A stretch of 64,000 nt of DNA, taken from Chondrosia reniformis (lineage: Eukaryota > Porifera > Demospongiae > Chondrillida > Chondrillidae). A model generated the notes under the pieces. That model worked only from the letters and a program-made list of their open reading frames with translations, ran no database searches and was not told the origin of the DNA. Positions 43,739-54,743 of this stretch are shown here, piece after piece (within the stretch, counting starts at the first letter, position 1; each line of letters starts with the position of its first letter). The position numbers and the translations under genes are program-made. The DNA lies in assembly GCA_947172415.1 (NCBI GenBank), contig OX359202.1, forward strand, positions 3,756,001-3,820,000. Reading direction: 5' to 3'.

Positions 43739-45331
43739 ATGGATGACCTTAAGATATATGCTGGAGGGCCTGATAAACTCAGGGAAGCCATGGAATGTGT
43801 GGAGAAAACCTCAAATGCCATTGGCATGAGATTTGGAGTAAGAAAGTGTGGAACAGCTCACATGCAAAAGGGGAAAGTTCTGGCTGGCCCAGACAACCCT
43901 GAACGCAGTGAAGAATCCATAAGGAGCCTTGAAAAAGGTACTACTTATAAGTACCTAGGGCTAGAACAACTGTTTGAGGTAGATGACAGCAAGGTCAAAG
44001 CTTGCTTGATCAACGAATTGAGGAGGAGACTCCACAAAGTGTGGGGCTCTCACCTCAATGGTAAGAATGCTGCAGAAGCCTCTAACATGTTGTGTGCCTC
44101 TCTATTGAGATACTCTTACCCAGTTTTGAAGTGGACTCAAAGTGAGCTTCCAAAGCTGGACCGAATGGTGAGAAAGATCATGAGAAAGTACCAGTGTCAT
44201 CACTATAACTCTGCCATTGAGAGAGTGAACTTGCCTCGCTCTCAAGGTGGTAGAGGGCTCTGTAGTTTTCCTTTGGATCACGACAGGGCTGTTGTGAATC
44301 TGGCAAGATACCTCCATACTACCAATGATCCACTCACAGCTATTGTGGTTAAACACCAAAAGTGGCTGGAGTGCTCAAAGCAGAGGAGGACTGTCTTGAA
44401 AGAAGCCAGATTGATACTGGGAAGCCACGGAATAGAACTAGAACCGGAAATGTGGCTGAAGACAGATCCCTCACAAAATAGTGTAAGAGAATGGAGGAGA
44501 GTGGCACGTGAGCTCCGGGAGGCTCAGACTGAAAGGTTAAAAAGTAACCTAGCCGAAAAGTCTCACCAGGGCTCATACCACAGACAAGTCACAAATAGGG
44601 AGTCTTATGTGTGGCTTTCGGAGGGGAGACTCAGACCTCAAACTGAGGCTCTGATTCTCGCAGCCCAAGATGATGTGCTGCACACTAGGTGGTACCAAAA
44701 TAGGATTCTGAAGAATTCTAGCCTCCTGATGTGCAGAGAATGTGGCAAGGCTATGGAAACGGTCAAACACATACTAAACATGTGTGAGCCCAAGGGATTT
44801 TCTCTCTACAAAGAGAGACATGACCGGGCAATACTGATAGTGTTGTGGAGACTGTTGAAAGAATATGGATTCAAGCAGGAAGAGCCCTGGTACAAACTAG
44901 AAGCAAAACCAGTCTATGAGAATAGGTCTGTCAAAATCTTGTGGGATCCTAGTATCCCTACAGATGAAGAAATGACAGAAAGAAGGCCAGACTTAGTGGT
45001 TGAGGATCGGCTATGTAAGTCCATCTTCATTATTGAGATGTCAGTTCCTACTGACAGCAATATTAATGGAAGATGGCAAGAGAAGTTCCAAAAGTACCAG
45101 AAGCTGGCGGCTGATATGAGGAAACAATTTAGGGGCTACCGAATTAAGGTAGTCCCGATGATAATTGGTGCTTTGGGGACAGTGGACACGCTCCTGGAAG
45201 ACCTTAGGGGAATTCCAAAGCTGTCAAAAAGTGCAGTAGAAGTGATGAGAGCCATGCAGAGAACTGTTCTCTGTTTGGCTGTGAGGATATTGAGGCGACA
45301 TCTATCTGTTGAGGGATTGGGGCCTGGATGA
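43739..45331 (+). pseudogene. RLE-LINE copy 1: RT C-terminus, zinc knuckle and restriction-like endonuclease (530 open codons)
   Basis: The initial ATG is the duplicated YM codon of the split RT, not a real start. Residues 1-10 (MDDLKIYAGG) finish the catalytic box. TYKYLGLEQLF (about 70-80) is the usual post-palm KYLG motif. A zinc-knuckle-like motif C-x2-C-x7-H-x4-C (CRECGKAMETVKHILNMC) lies near residue 332. The nuclease signature follows, with RPD at about 416, E at about 434 in IIEMSVPTDSN, and EKFQKYQKLAADMR beyond; this fits a PD-(D/E)XK-type fold as in R2-like elements. The frame is intact to the TGA at 45329-45331. Copy 2 (minus strand) is highly similar residue by residue, so both descend from a recently active element. 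Confidence 0.85.
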
Positions 45332-45440
45332 TAAGTAGTCCTGTCCCAGTCCTTGCCTGTCGACCTCTGGAAAGCAGTGGTGGATTGGTGTATGGAGGTA
45401 CTCCCTCCTATTATGACGGTCAACTTTGGCCCGACGTGCA

Positions 45441-45634
45441 TCTGTCGGCTGCTGCCGGAAGGAGGCAAAGCCGAGGCTTCTGACTAAAGTACAAAAACTA
45501 TTACATCCACCCAGAAACAACTTTGAAAGGAAAACATAACTGACTGAGGGTTGTCCAAGCCAGATACTCCTTGCCTTAGTAAACTAAGGCAAGAAGTAAC
45601 AAGGTTCTCCGTAAAGGCTTTTGTTTCTAAAGTA
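45441..45634 (+). repeat. RLE-LINE 3' end, tail copy A
   Basis: Part of the 3' untranslated region of the LINE. It runs from GGCTGCTGCCGGAAGGAGG through GACTGAGGGTTGTCCAAG and a hairpin CCTTAGTAAACTAAGG to CTCCGTAAAGGC. The junction to satellite-like sequence (GTAGGTGTATGTACT, 45632-45646) is the same as in copy 2. Confidence 0.85.
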
Positions 45635-45645
45635 GGTGTATGTAC

Positions 45646-45798
45646 TGCTGCTGTTGGAAGGAGGAAAAGCCGAGGCTTCTGGCTAAAAACCCAAAGAAAG
45701 GAAAACATAACTGACTGAGGGTTGTCCAAGCTAGATACTCCTTGCCTTAGTACACTAAGGCAAGAAGTAACAAGGTTCTCCGTTAAGGCTTTTGTTTT
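45646..45798 (+). repeat. RLE-LINE 3' end, tail copy B (second, shorter tail)
   Basis: A second copy of the 3' end starts about 20 bp of satellite-like sequence after copy A. It lacks about 25 bp around the ACTATTACATCC segment and has its own junction to satellite (TTTTTCAAG then TTAGTTATATG). It could be an independent 5'-truncated insertion next to the first or a local duplication. Confidence 0.8.
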
Positions 45799-48700
45799 TC
45801 AAGTTAGTTATATGTAGTAGGTGTTTCTACTAGTTATATGTACTAGTTGGAAGTACTAATTGTATGTACTAGAACTAGCTATATTTACTAGTTTTGGTTA
45901 CTAGTTGTATGTATTAGTTGTATGTAGTAGTTGCATGTGCTAATTGTATGTATAAGTTCTGTGTAATAGTTCTTTGTATATACTAGTTGTATATACTACC
46001 TATGTATTAGTTGTATGTTCTAGTTGTATCTACTAGTTGTACGCACTAGTTGTATGTACTAGTTGTATTTACTATTTGTATATACTCTTTATATTTGTGT
46101 GTACTAGTTATATGTACTGGTTGTATGCACTAGCTGTATGTACTAGTTGTATGTACTATTTACATTTATTAGGTATACGTGTATGTACTAGTTATATGTA
46201 GAAGGTGTATGTACTAGTTAAATGTAGAAGGTGTATGTACTAGTTATATGTAGAAGGTGTATGTACTAGTTATATGTCCTAGCTGTATGTACTAGTCGCA
46301 TGTACTAATTATATTTACTAGTTACTAATTTATGAACTAGTTGTACTTATGAATTTTATGTACTACTTGTATGTACTAATTGTTTATATATACTAGTTGT
46401 ATGTACTAGTATTTAGTTGTATGCACTATGTGTTTGTACTATTCATATATACTGGTTATATGTTTATGTATTAGTTATATGTAGTAGGTGTTTGTACTTG
46501 TTTTAAGTTCTAGTTGAAAGTACTAGTTGTATGTGCTATTTGTATGTAGATGTTCTCTTTACTAGTTGTATGTTTATACTAGTTGTATGTACTAGCTTTG
46601 TACTAGTTGTAGGTACTATTTGTATGTACTCGTTTCTATTTGTATGTACTATGTGTATGTACTATCCATATATACTAGTTATAAGTTAATGTATTAGTTA
46701 TATGTAGTAGGTGTGTGTACTTGTTATATATACTAGTTGAAAGTACTAGTCGTATGTTCTAATTGTATGTACATGTTCTGTGTACTAATAGTATTTTTAT
46801 ACTAGTTGTATGTACTAGCTTTGTTCTAGTAGTAGGTACTAGTTTTTTTAACTAGTTGTAGGTTCTGGTACAAGTTATACTAGGAACTAGGAAGGAATTC
46901 GTTCTATATACTACTTGTTTGTTTGTTTGAACTAGTTTTATGTAATAATTGTATGTACTAGTTGTATGTCCTAGTTGGATGTACTAGATATGAACTAGTT
47001 ATATGTTCAAGATGTATGCACTAGTTCTTTGTACTAGCTATATACTAGTTCTATGAAATAGTTGTATGTCCTAGTTGTATATACTAGTTGTATGTCATAG
47101 TCGCATGTACTAGTTAAATGTACTAGTTACTAGTTGTGTTAACTGCTTGTACCTATTAATTTTATGTACTAGTTGTATGTACTCTTTGTATGTATATACT
47201 AGTTTTATGTACTAGTTAAATGTACTAGTGTTATATATATACTAGTTGTATGGACTAGTTTCTAGTTGTATGTACTAGTTTAATGTACCAGTACTAGTTG
47301 TATGTACTATTTAAAATTACTAGGTATATATGTATGTACTATTGTATGTAGTAGGTGTGTGTACTAGTTATATGTACTAGTTGTATGTACCAGTTGTTTG
47401 TTACTATTAGTGTGTACTGTTAGGATGTACTAGTTGTTTGTACTAGTTGCATGTACTAGTTGTATGCATTAGTTTTATGGACTAGTTCTATTTATATTTA
47501 CAAGTTGTAGGTACTAGTTATATGTAGCAGATTATGTCCTATTTGAATCTACTATTTGTATGTACTATGTGTATGCATTATTTATAAGTACCAGTTATAT
47601 GTATGTAGTAGTTATATGTTTGTGAACTAGTTATATATACTAGTTGTATGCCCTAGCTGTATGTACTAGTTGTATGTACTATTTATAATTACAAGGTATA
47701 TGTTTATTTCCTAGTTATAAGAAGTTGGTGTATGTACTAGTTATATATACTAGTTGTTTGTCCTAGTTGTATGTACTAGTTGAATGTACTAGTTATATGT
47801 ACTTGTTACTAGTTGTTTGAACTAGTTGAACGACCTAATTGTAAAACCTAGTTGTATGAATTAGTTATATGTACTAGTTTTATGTATATTAGTTGTATGT
47901 ACTAGTTTCTAGTTGCATGTACTAGTTTTATGTACTAGTTATATATACTATATGGATGCCCTATTCATAAGAACTAGTTATATATTAATGTACTAATTAT
48001 ATGTAGTAGGTGTGTACTAGTTATAGGTCTTAGTTTTATGTACTCGTTCTATGTTCTAGTAGTAGTATGGACTTCTTGTATGTAGTATGTTTATGTACTA
48101 TTTATATGTACTAGTTATATTTTCATGTTTTAGTTATATGTGGTAGATGTGTGTGCTAGGTATATGTGGTAGATGTGTGTGCTAGGTATATGTACTAGTT
48201 GCAAGTACTAGATGTATGTACTAGTTGTATGGACTAGTTCTAGGTATATTTACTAGTTGTAGGGACTAGCTATAAGTACTAGTTGCAAGTTCTAGTTGTA
48301 GATACTAGTTTTATGTCCTAGTTGTATTTACTAGTTTTACGTACTATGTGTATGTACCAGTTGTTGATTCTTGTACTAGTTATACTATGTACTAGTTAGG
48401 TTCTATTTGTATACTAGTTGTATGTACCAGTTGTGTGTAATTGTACTAATTGTATGTACAAATTGTATATACTAGGTGTATGTAGTGGTTGAATGTTCTA
48501 ATTGTTTGAACTAGTTCTATGTACTAATTGTATGTACTACTTATGTACTAGTTATATCAAAAAGTTTACTAGTTCTATGTACTAATTGTATGTACTAGAT
48601 TTGTACTAGTTACTAGTTTCTAGTTGTATGTACTATTTATAGGTACTAGTTGTATGTACTATGTGTATGTACCAGTTGTTAATTCCTACTAGTTATACTA

Positions 48701-51700
48701 TGTACTAGGTAGATTGTAGTTGTATGTACTAGATACTTGTTGAATGTACTAGTTGTATGAACTAGTTTTATGAACTAGTTGTATGTACTGTTTATATGTA
48801 CTAGTTTTATGAACTAGTTGTATGTACTGTTTATATGTACTAGTTATATGTACCAGTTATATGTACTAGTTTTATGTACTAGTAGTATGTACTAGTTTTA
48901 TTTACTAGCTGTATGTACTATTTGTGTGTACTAATTGTATGAACTAGTTGTATGTACTAGTTGTATGTACTCAATACTATTTGTATATACTAGTCGATTG
49001 TAGTAGTTATTAGTACTAGTTGAATGTATAAGTAGTGTGTAATTGTTGTATGTACTAGTAATATGTACTAGTTGTATGTACTAGTAGTATATACTAGTTG
49101 TAGTTTCTAGTCCTAATTATACTAGGTTCTAGGGAGGTACTAGTTGTATATACTAGACACTAGTTGGATGTACTAGTTTTATGTACCAGTTATATGTAGT
49201 AGGTATATGTACTAGTTATATGGCCTAGATGTATGTACAAGTTGTATGTTATAGTTGTATGTACTAGTCACATGTACTAGTTGTACGTACTAGTTTTATA
49301 TTCTAGTTGTATGTACTATTTGAATGTGCTAGTTATTTGTGTGTATACTAGTTATATGTACTAGTTGTATGCACTAGCTGTATGTACTCTTTATATTTTC
49401 TAGGTATATGTGTATGTACTCATTATATGTAATAGGTGTATGTAGTCGTTATATGTCATAGGTGTATGTACTAGTTATATGTCCTAGTTGTTTGTGCTAG
49501 TTGTACGTACGAATTGAATGTACTAGTTGTATGTTTAAGTATTATGTACTCTTTCTATGAATTAGTTGTATGTACTAGTATTTAGTTGTATATACTAGTT
49601 GTATGTACTTTTTGTATGTACTAGTTTTATGTACTAGGTGTATGTACTATTTTTACATACTAGTTATATGTGTATGTACTGGTTATATGTAGTAGTTGTA
49701 TGTACCAGTTGTATGTATTAGTTTCCTGTACTTGTTGTATGTCTAGCTGTATGTACTAATTGTAGGTTCTAGTACTAGTTATAGTAGGTACTGAGTAGGA
49801 ATTAGTTGTATGTACTAGTTGTTAGTACTACTTTAACGTACTAGTTGTATGTACTAGTTCTATGTACTAGTACTAGTTATATTTACTAGATGTAGGTATT
49901 GGTTGTATGTAGTAGTTTGATGTAGTAGTTGTATGTACTAACTGTATGTATTTGTTGTATGGACTAGTTGTATGTACTAGTTTCCTGTTTATGCAGTGGT
50001 TGTATGTACTAGTTGAATGTACTAATTGTATGTTTTAATTGTATGTACTATTTGTATGTACTAGTTATGTACCAGTTGTACGTAAACGTTGTATGTATAT
50101 ACTAGTTGTTAATATTTGCTATGTACTAGATATCTATTCAAGTTGTATGTTATATATAGTTTTATGTACTCGTTCTATGAACTAGTAGTATTTAGTAGTT
50201 TCTAGTTGTATGTACTAGTTGTAAGTTCTAGTTAAATGTACTATGTGTATGTACCAGTTGTTGATTCTTGTACTAGTTATACTATGTATTAGTTGGGTTC
50301 TATTTGCTTGTACTAGATACTTGTTGCATGTGCTAGTTGTTTGAACTAGTTTTATGAACTAGTTGTGTGTACTGTTTATATGTACTAGTTACATGTACCA
50401 GTTATATGTACTACTTTTAATTCCTAGTAGTATGTACTAATTATATTTACTAGCTCTATATACTATTTGTGTGTACTAATTGTAAGCACTAGTTGTATGT
50501 ACTAGTTGTAGGTTCTAGTACTAGTTAAACTTGGTTCTAAGCAGGTACTATATAGTTATATGTACTAGAAACTACTTGTATGTACTTGTAATATAACGTA
50601 GTTATATGACCTAGTTGTATATACCAGTTGTATATCCTAGTTGTATGTACCAGTTGTATGTCCTAGCTGATTGTACTATTTACTAGGTTTATGTACAAGT
50701 TGTGTATAGTCGTTCAATGTACAAGTTGTATGTTATCATTACTATTTGTATGTACTAGTTATATGTATTAATTTTATCTACTAATTGTCTGTAGAAGTTG
50801 CATGAACATGTTGCATGTTCATGTTGTGCGTACTGGTTCAATGTACTAGTTGTATGTTCTCGTTACTGGTGGTTAGTAGTAGTTGTATGTACTAGTATTA
50901 TGTACTTGTTCCAGTTATATGTACTAGTTGTAGTTACTAGTTGTATTTATTAGTTGCAAGTACGATTCGTATGTCCTATTTGAATGTACTAGTTGTATGT
51001 ACTAGTTAATAGTTGTATAGTCTAGTTGAATGTACTAGTTCTATTTACTATTTGCATGTTCTAATTGTTTGAACTAGTTCTATGTACTAATTATGTACTA
51101 GTTATATGAACTAGTTGTAAGTGCTAGTTGTATGTACTAGGTGTATGTAATAGTTGTATGTTCTATTTGTTTCAACTAGTTCTATGTTCTAATTGTATGT
51201 ACTAGGTATGTACTAGTTACTAGTTTCTAGTTGTATGTACTAGTTGTAAGTACTAGTTGTATGTACTATGTGTATGTACCAGTTGTTGATTCTTGTACTA
51301 CTTATACAATGTACTAGGTAGGTTCTAGTTGTATGTACTAGATACTTGTTACTTATTAGTTACTAATTTTAAGAACTAGTTCTACCTATACAAATTTTAT
51401 GTACTACTTGAATGTTCTAGTTGTATGTACTAGCTGTATGTATATACCAGTTGTATGTATTAGTTAAATGTACTATGTTTTATATATCCTAGTTGTATGT
51501 TCTAATTTCTAGTTGTATGTACTATGTGTATGTACTATTCATATATACTAGTTATATGGTTATGTATTAGTTATATGTAGCAGGTGTGTGAACTTGTCAT
51601 ACGTTCTACTTCAAAAGTACTAGCTGTATGTGCTAATTGCATGTACATGTTTTGTGTACTAATTGTATGTTTATACTAGTTGTATGTACTAGATACTAGT

Positions 51701-52786
51701 TGCATGTACTATTTGCATGTACTAGTTGTACGCACTAGTTTTATGTTCTAGTTGTATTTACTATTTGTATGTACTAGTTATATGTGTGTGTACTAGTTAT
51801 ATGTTCTAGTTGTATGCACTAGCCGTATGTACTAGTTGTATGTATATGTGTATGTACTCGTTATATGTAATAGGTGTATGTATTAGTTATATGACCCAGT
51901 TGTTTGTGCTAGTTGTATGTACGAATTGAATGTGCTAGTTGTATGTTCAACTATTATGTACTCTTTCTATGAATTAGTTGTATGTACTAGTTTCTAGTTG
52001 TATAAACTAGTTGTATGTACTTTTTGTATTTATTAGGTTTATGTACTAGGTGTATGTACTATTTTTATATACTAGTTATATGTGTATGTACTGGTTATAT
52101 GTAGTAGTTGTATGTACCAGTTGTATGTATTAGTTTCCTGTACTGGTTGTATGTGCTAGCTGTATGTACTAATTGTAGGTTCTAGTACCAGTTATAGTAG
52201 GTATTAAGTAGGAATTAGTTGTATGTACTAGTTGTTAATACTACTTTTACGTACTAGTTGAATGTACTAGTTGTATGTACTAGTTCTAGTTATATTTACT
52301 AGATGTCGGTACTGGTTGTACGTAGTAGTTGGATGTAGTAGTTGTATGTACTAATTGTTTGTACTAGTTTTATGTACTAGTTGTATGTATATACTAATTG
52401 TAAATACTAGCTATGTACTAGTTGTGTGTATATATTAGTTTGTTGTTTATGTAGTAGTTGTATATGCCAGTTTTATGTACTCGTACTACGTACAAGTTGT
52501 ATGTACTAGTTATGTACAAGTTGTATGTCCTAGTTAAGTACCCGTTGTACATACTAGTTGTATGCAGTGGCTATGTACTAGTTGTATATACAAGTTGTAT
52601 GTCCTAGTATTATGCAGTCGTTCTATGAACTAGGTGTATATATTAGTTTCTAGTTGTGTGTACTAGTTGTATGTACTAGTTGTATGTAGGTTTTGTATGT
52701 ACTTGTTGCATGTACTAAGTGTATGTACTATTTTTATATACTAGTTTTATGTGTATGTACGGGTTATATGTAGTAGTTGTATGTAA
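45799..52786 (+). repeat. 13-bp satellite, forward array, segment 11
   Basis: About 7 kb of satellite with no gene. It includes the ~330-bp block beginning CTGTTAGGATGTACT (47418), several CCAGTTGTTGATTC blocks (48357, 50253, 51279, and a variant near 48672), and blocks marked by TTAGTACTACTTTAACGTAC (49822, variant near 52237). Confidence 0.95.
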
Positions 52787-53465
52787 CAGTTGAGGATTTC
52801 GAGGATTTTGGCGCGTTTGATGGTGTCGAATGCACGTGACATGTCTATTCCCAATTTGTGAAACTCCCATTGTCGGCATTGTACAACGGCTATTAGCATT
52901 CTTTGTGTCCAGACAATGTCTGAACAACTGCGACCTTGCTTGAAGCCTGCTTGTGTAGTGTTGGTGAACCTGTTGACTTTCTTTTGTATACGATGTAGGG
53001 TTATGAGTGAGATGAATTTTCTGGTGCAATTGAGGATCCTCGAAATCCTCAACACCGCTGGTTGCAATGAAGATGAACTTCGTCTCACTCACTCAAGCAT
53101 TACTTGCCAACACACAACTCACAGTAAGAGTGAAAAACACACACTCGGCATCGTTTGAAACCACTATGGGCTCAACCCAAGGAGAATCTCTATACCCCGT
53201 CTTGTTCACCTGTTACCTAGAAGCGGCCTTGCGAGAAGTTAGATCAAACATCTCTTGGCTGAACCCTCCTATCTCTAACAGCAGAATGCCTCTTGAATGG
53301 GAGTACGCTGATGATGTAGATTTTGCAAACGAAGAACAGCCTCTTCTGACAGCCCTACTACCTGTCATCCGTGACACACTCGAGGAGTGGAATTTGATAG
53401 TCAATGAATCAAAAACTGAATCTGTACACGTTCACCTAGACTACCCTAGTGGCCAAGAATCTTAG
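52787..53465. pseudogene. Non-LTR reverse transcriptase fragment with its 5' half inverted
   Basis: The minus strand of 52787-53040 encodes the earlier RT motifs: QAGFKQGRSCSDIVWTQRML and LGIDMSRAFDTIKRAKILE (motif A region). The plus strand of 53033-53465 encodes the following ones: ILEILNTAGCNEDELRLT, TTMGSTQGESLYPVLFTCYL (motif B region), LEWEYADDVDFANEE (YADD catalytic box) and WNLIVNESKTESVHVHL. The two halves are joined head to head, and about 18 bases (ATCCTCGAAATCCTCAAC) occur at the left edge (minus) and again at the start of the plus half. This is a broken LINE with an internal inversion. It also ends abruptly at 53465 in satellite, without a 3' tail. Confidence 0.85.
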
Positions 53466-53583
53466 TTTCTAGTTGTATGTACTAGTTGTAAGTACTAGTT
53501 GTTTGTACTATGTGTATGTACCAGTTGTTGATTCTTGTACTACTTATACTATGTACTAAGGAGGTTCTAGTTGTATGTACTAG
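53466..53583 (+). repeat. 13-bp satellite, last forward segment
   Basis: About 118 bp of forward units including the CCAGTTGTTGATTC block (53520). It ends at the polarity switch near TACTAGATACT. Confidence 0.9.
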
Positions 53584-53594
53584 ATACTACAACT
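53574..53594. other. Satellite polarity switch (inversion junction)
   Basis: Left of about 53584 the satellite is in TAGTTGTATGTAC orientation. To the right it reads as the reverse complement (ACAACTAGAAACTAG...). The strand composition changes from G/T-rich to A/C-rich at this point and stays so to about 61312. Confidence 0.9.
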
Positions 53595-53684
53595 AGAAAC
53601 TAGAATGTACATCTAGTATATATATATAACTAGTACATTTAACTTGTCTACAACTGGTATATACAGACAACTAGTACAAACAAG
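53584..53684 (-). repeat. 13-bp satellite, inverted segment 1
   Basis: About 100 bp of inverted satellite units between the junction and the hairpin-ended repeat copy 3. Confidence 0.9.
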
Positions 53685-53970
53685 TATTTCGAGTTTAAAA
53701 ACTCGTGGGGCTACCGCCCCCCGCATTAACTGGAACTACTTGGCTACATGGTTGGGATTTAATATATATATTCGTAATACTAACGATTGAGGACAATTTA
53801 GTGTCCGGAACTTTATAAATAACGATTGAAAAGCTTCGTAAACTAAAGCTTCCTGAACACCACCATTTGCAAACATGATGTATTGACGTATAAATTAAGT
53901 GTTAAAATAGTTGCGTATGAACTCGTATTATACAAATATCGACGGATAAAATAAGTGTTATAATATCTTT

Positions 53971-54496
53971 GGGATGGTACATCCTTCGACTTTTGAGCGT
54001 TTAAAAACGCAGTTGGTTTTTCGATTCTTGTTCAAACGTTTCGACCCTGGGGGTCTTCCTCAGTGACTGATGGTTGAGTGGAAGAATTGCCTCTATTTAT
54101 AGAGGATTTTTCCCGCCATTTCCACTTCCTGTCATGTGACCCTCAGCAGGATGAGAAAAACAGGAAGTATGAATATTAAATCGTCTCCAGGCTTGATGTA
54201 ACACAATGCCTTGATCTAAATTCATTCTCACCTGACTCTTCTGGATCCTGATGGCTTCTTTGACCCTTCTCCTTTGCCAGTGGGTTTCCCTGTCTGTAAT
54301 CTTGGCCTTGTCCCAAGCAATTGAGTGGCCAGTCTTGAGGGAGTGAACAGCTATACCGTTGTTCACATCCCCCATCCTCACTGCTCACTTGTGTTCTACC
54401 AATCTCACTTTCAGGGTCCTTCCAGTTTCACCAATGTAGACTGCAGAACACTCAGAGCAAGGAATTAGGTAAACTACACCCTTGATATCCATGTAC
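53971..54496 (-). mobile_element. 5'-truncated Penelope-like element, 3' fragment inserted in repeat copy 3
   Basis: The insertion is 526 bp, flanked by a 5-bp duplication TCTTT on the + strand (53966-53970 and 54497-54501). It contains the GIY-YIG region and a 3' region. The latter carries a degenerate hammerhead-like motif (54039-54063, minus strand) similar to that at 8530-8555. Confidence 0.88.
54097..54496 (-). pseudogene. Penelope-like GIY-YIG endonuclease remnant
   Basis: Read from 54496 down: KEYMDIKGVVYLIPCSECSA, then VYIGETGRTLKVRLVEHK. The G-V-V-Y and Y-I-G pairs are the GIY-YIG signature, and CSEC may be the zinc-linked pair typical of Penelope nucleases. A TGA at 54385-54387 interrupts the same frame, after which AVRMGDVNNGIAVHSLKTGH, RRRVKEAIRIQKSQVRMNL and DQGIVLHQAW continue to 54097. 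The stop replaces an arginine expected at this place (EHK-R-AV), consistent with CGA to TGA. The upstream RT is missing. The domain would have nicked target DNA. Confidence 0.88.
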
Positions 54497-54551
54497 TCTT
54501 TCCGTAACACGAAGCCGTACAACGTAATCGGCAAATGAAAACAATAGAAGG

Positions 54552-54735
54552 TATACAAGTAGTACATAAAATTCGTAGTTACAAGTAGTTCATAAAATTA
54601 GTAGGTACAAGTAGTTCATAAAATTAGTAAATAGTTAATATAATTAGTACATGCGACTAGTATATACAACTAGTCCATACAACTAGTGCATGCAACTAGT
54701 ACATACAACTAGGCCATATAAATAGTACATACACC
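54552..54735 (-). repeat. 13-bp satellite, inverted segment 2
   Basis: About 185 bp of inverted satellite between repeat copy 3 and the 3' end of RLE-LINE copy 2. Confidence 0.9.
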
Positions 54736-54743
54736 TACTTTAG

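Larger units (their letters stand above)
41659..45634 (+). mobile_element. LINE with restriction-like endonuclease (RLE), copy 1, 5'-truncated and split by a Penelope element
   Basis: The LINE occupies 41659-42113 and 43738-45634; 42114-43737 is a later insertion. The 3' untranslated region is 45332-45634. GGTGTATG at both ends may be a target duplication, though it is also satellite sequence. Copy 2 on the minus strand (54744-57735) is closely similar. The combination of an RT, a zinc-knuckle motif and a C-terminal PD-(D/E)XK nuclease places it with the early-branching LINE clades (R2, R4/Dong, NeSL, CRE group). The exact clade is not assigned. Confidence 0.85.
53685..54551 (-). mobile_element. 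Hairpin-ended ~400-bp repeat family, copy 3, split by a Penelope fragment
   Basis: The inverted copy starts with CGAGTTTAAAAACTCG (53690-53705) and continues to 53970. Its other end (TCCGTAACACGAAGCCGTAC to about 54551) lies beyond the Penelope insertion 53971-54496. The two parts match 33351-33749 on both sides of the break. The outermost GGGGCTGCC hairpin is not visible here. Confidence 0.75.

Noticed and set aside
43739..45331. Functional 530-aa gene
   Set aside because: The frame is open, but its ATG comes from the interrupted YMDD codons; it is the C-terminal half of a split LINE ORF.
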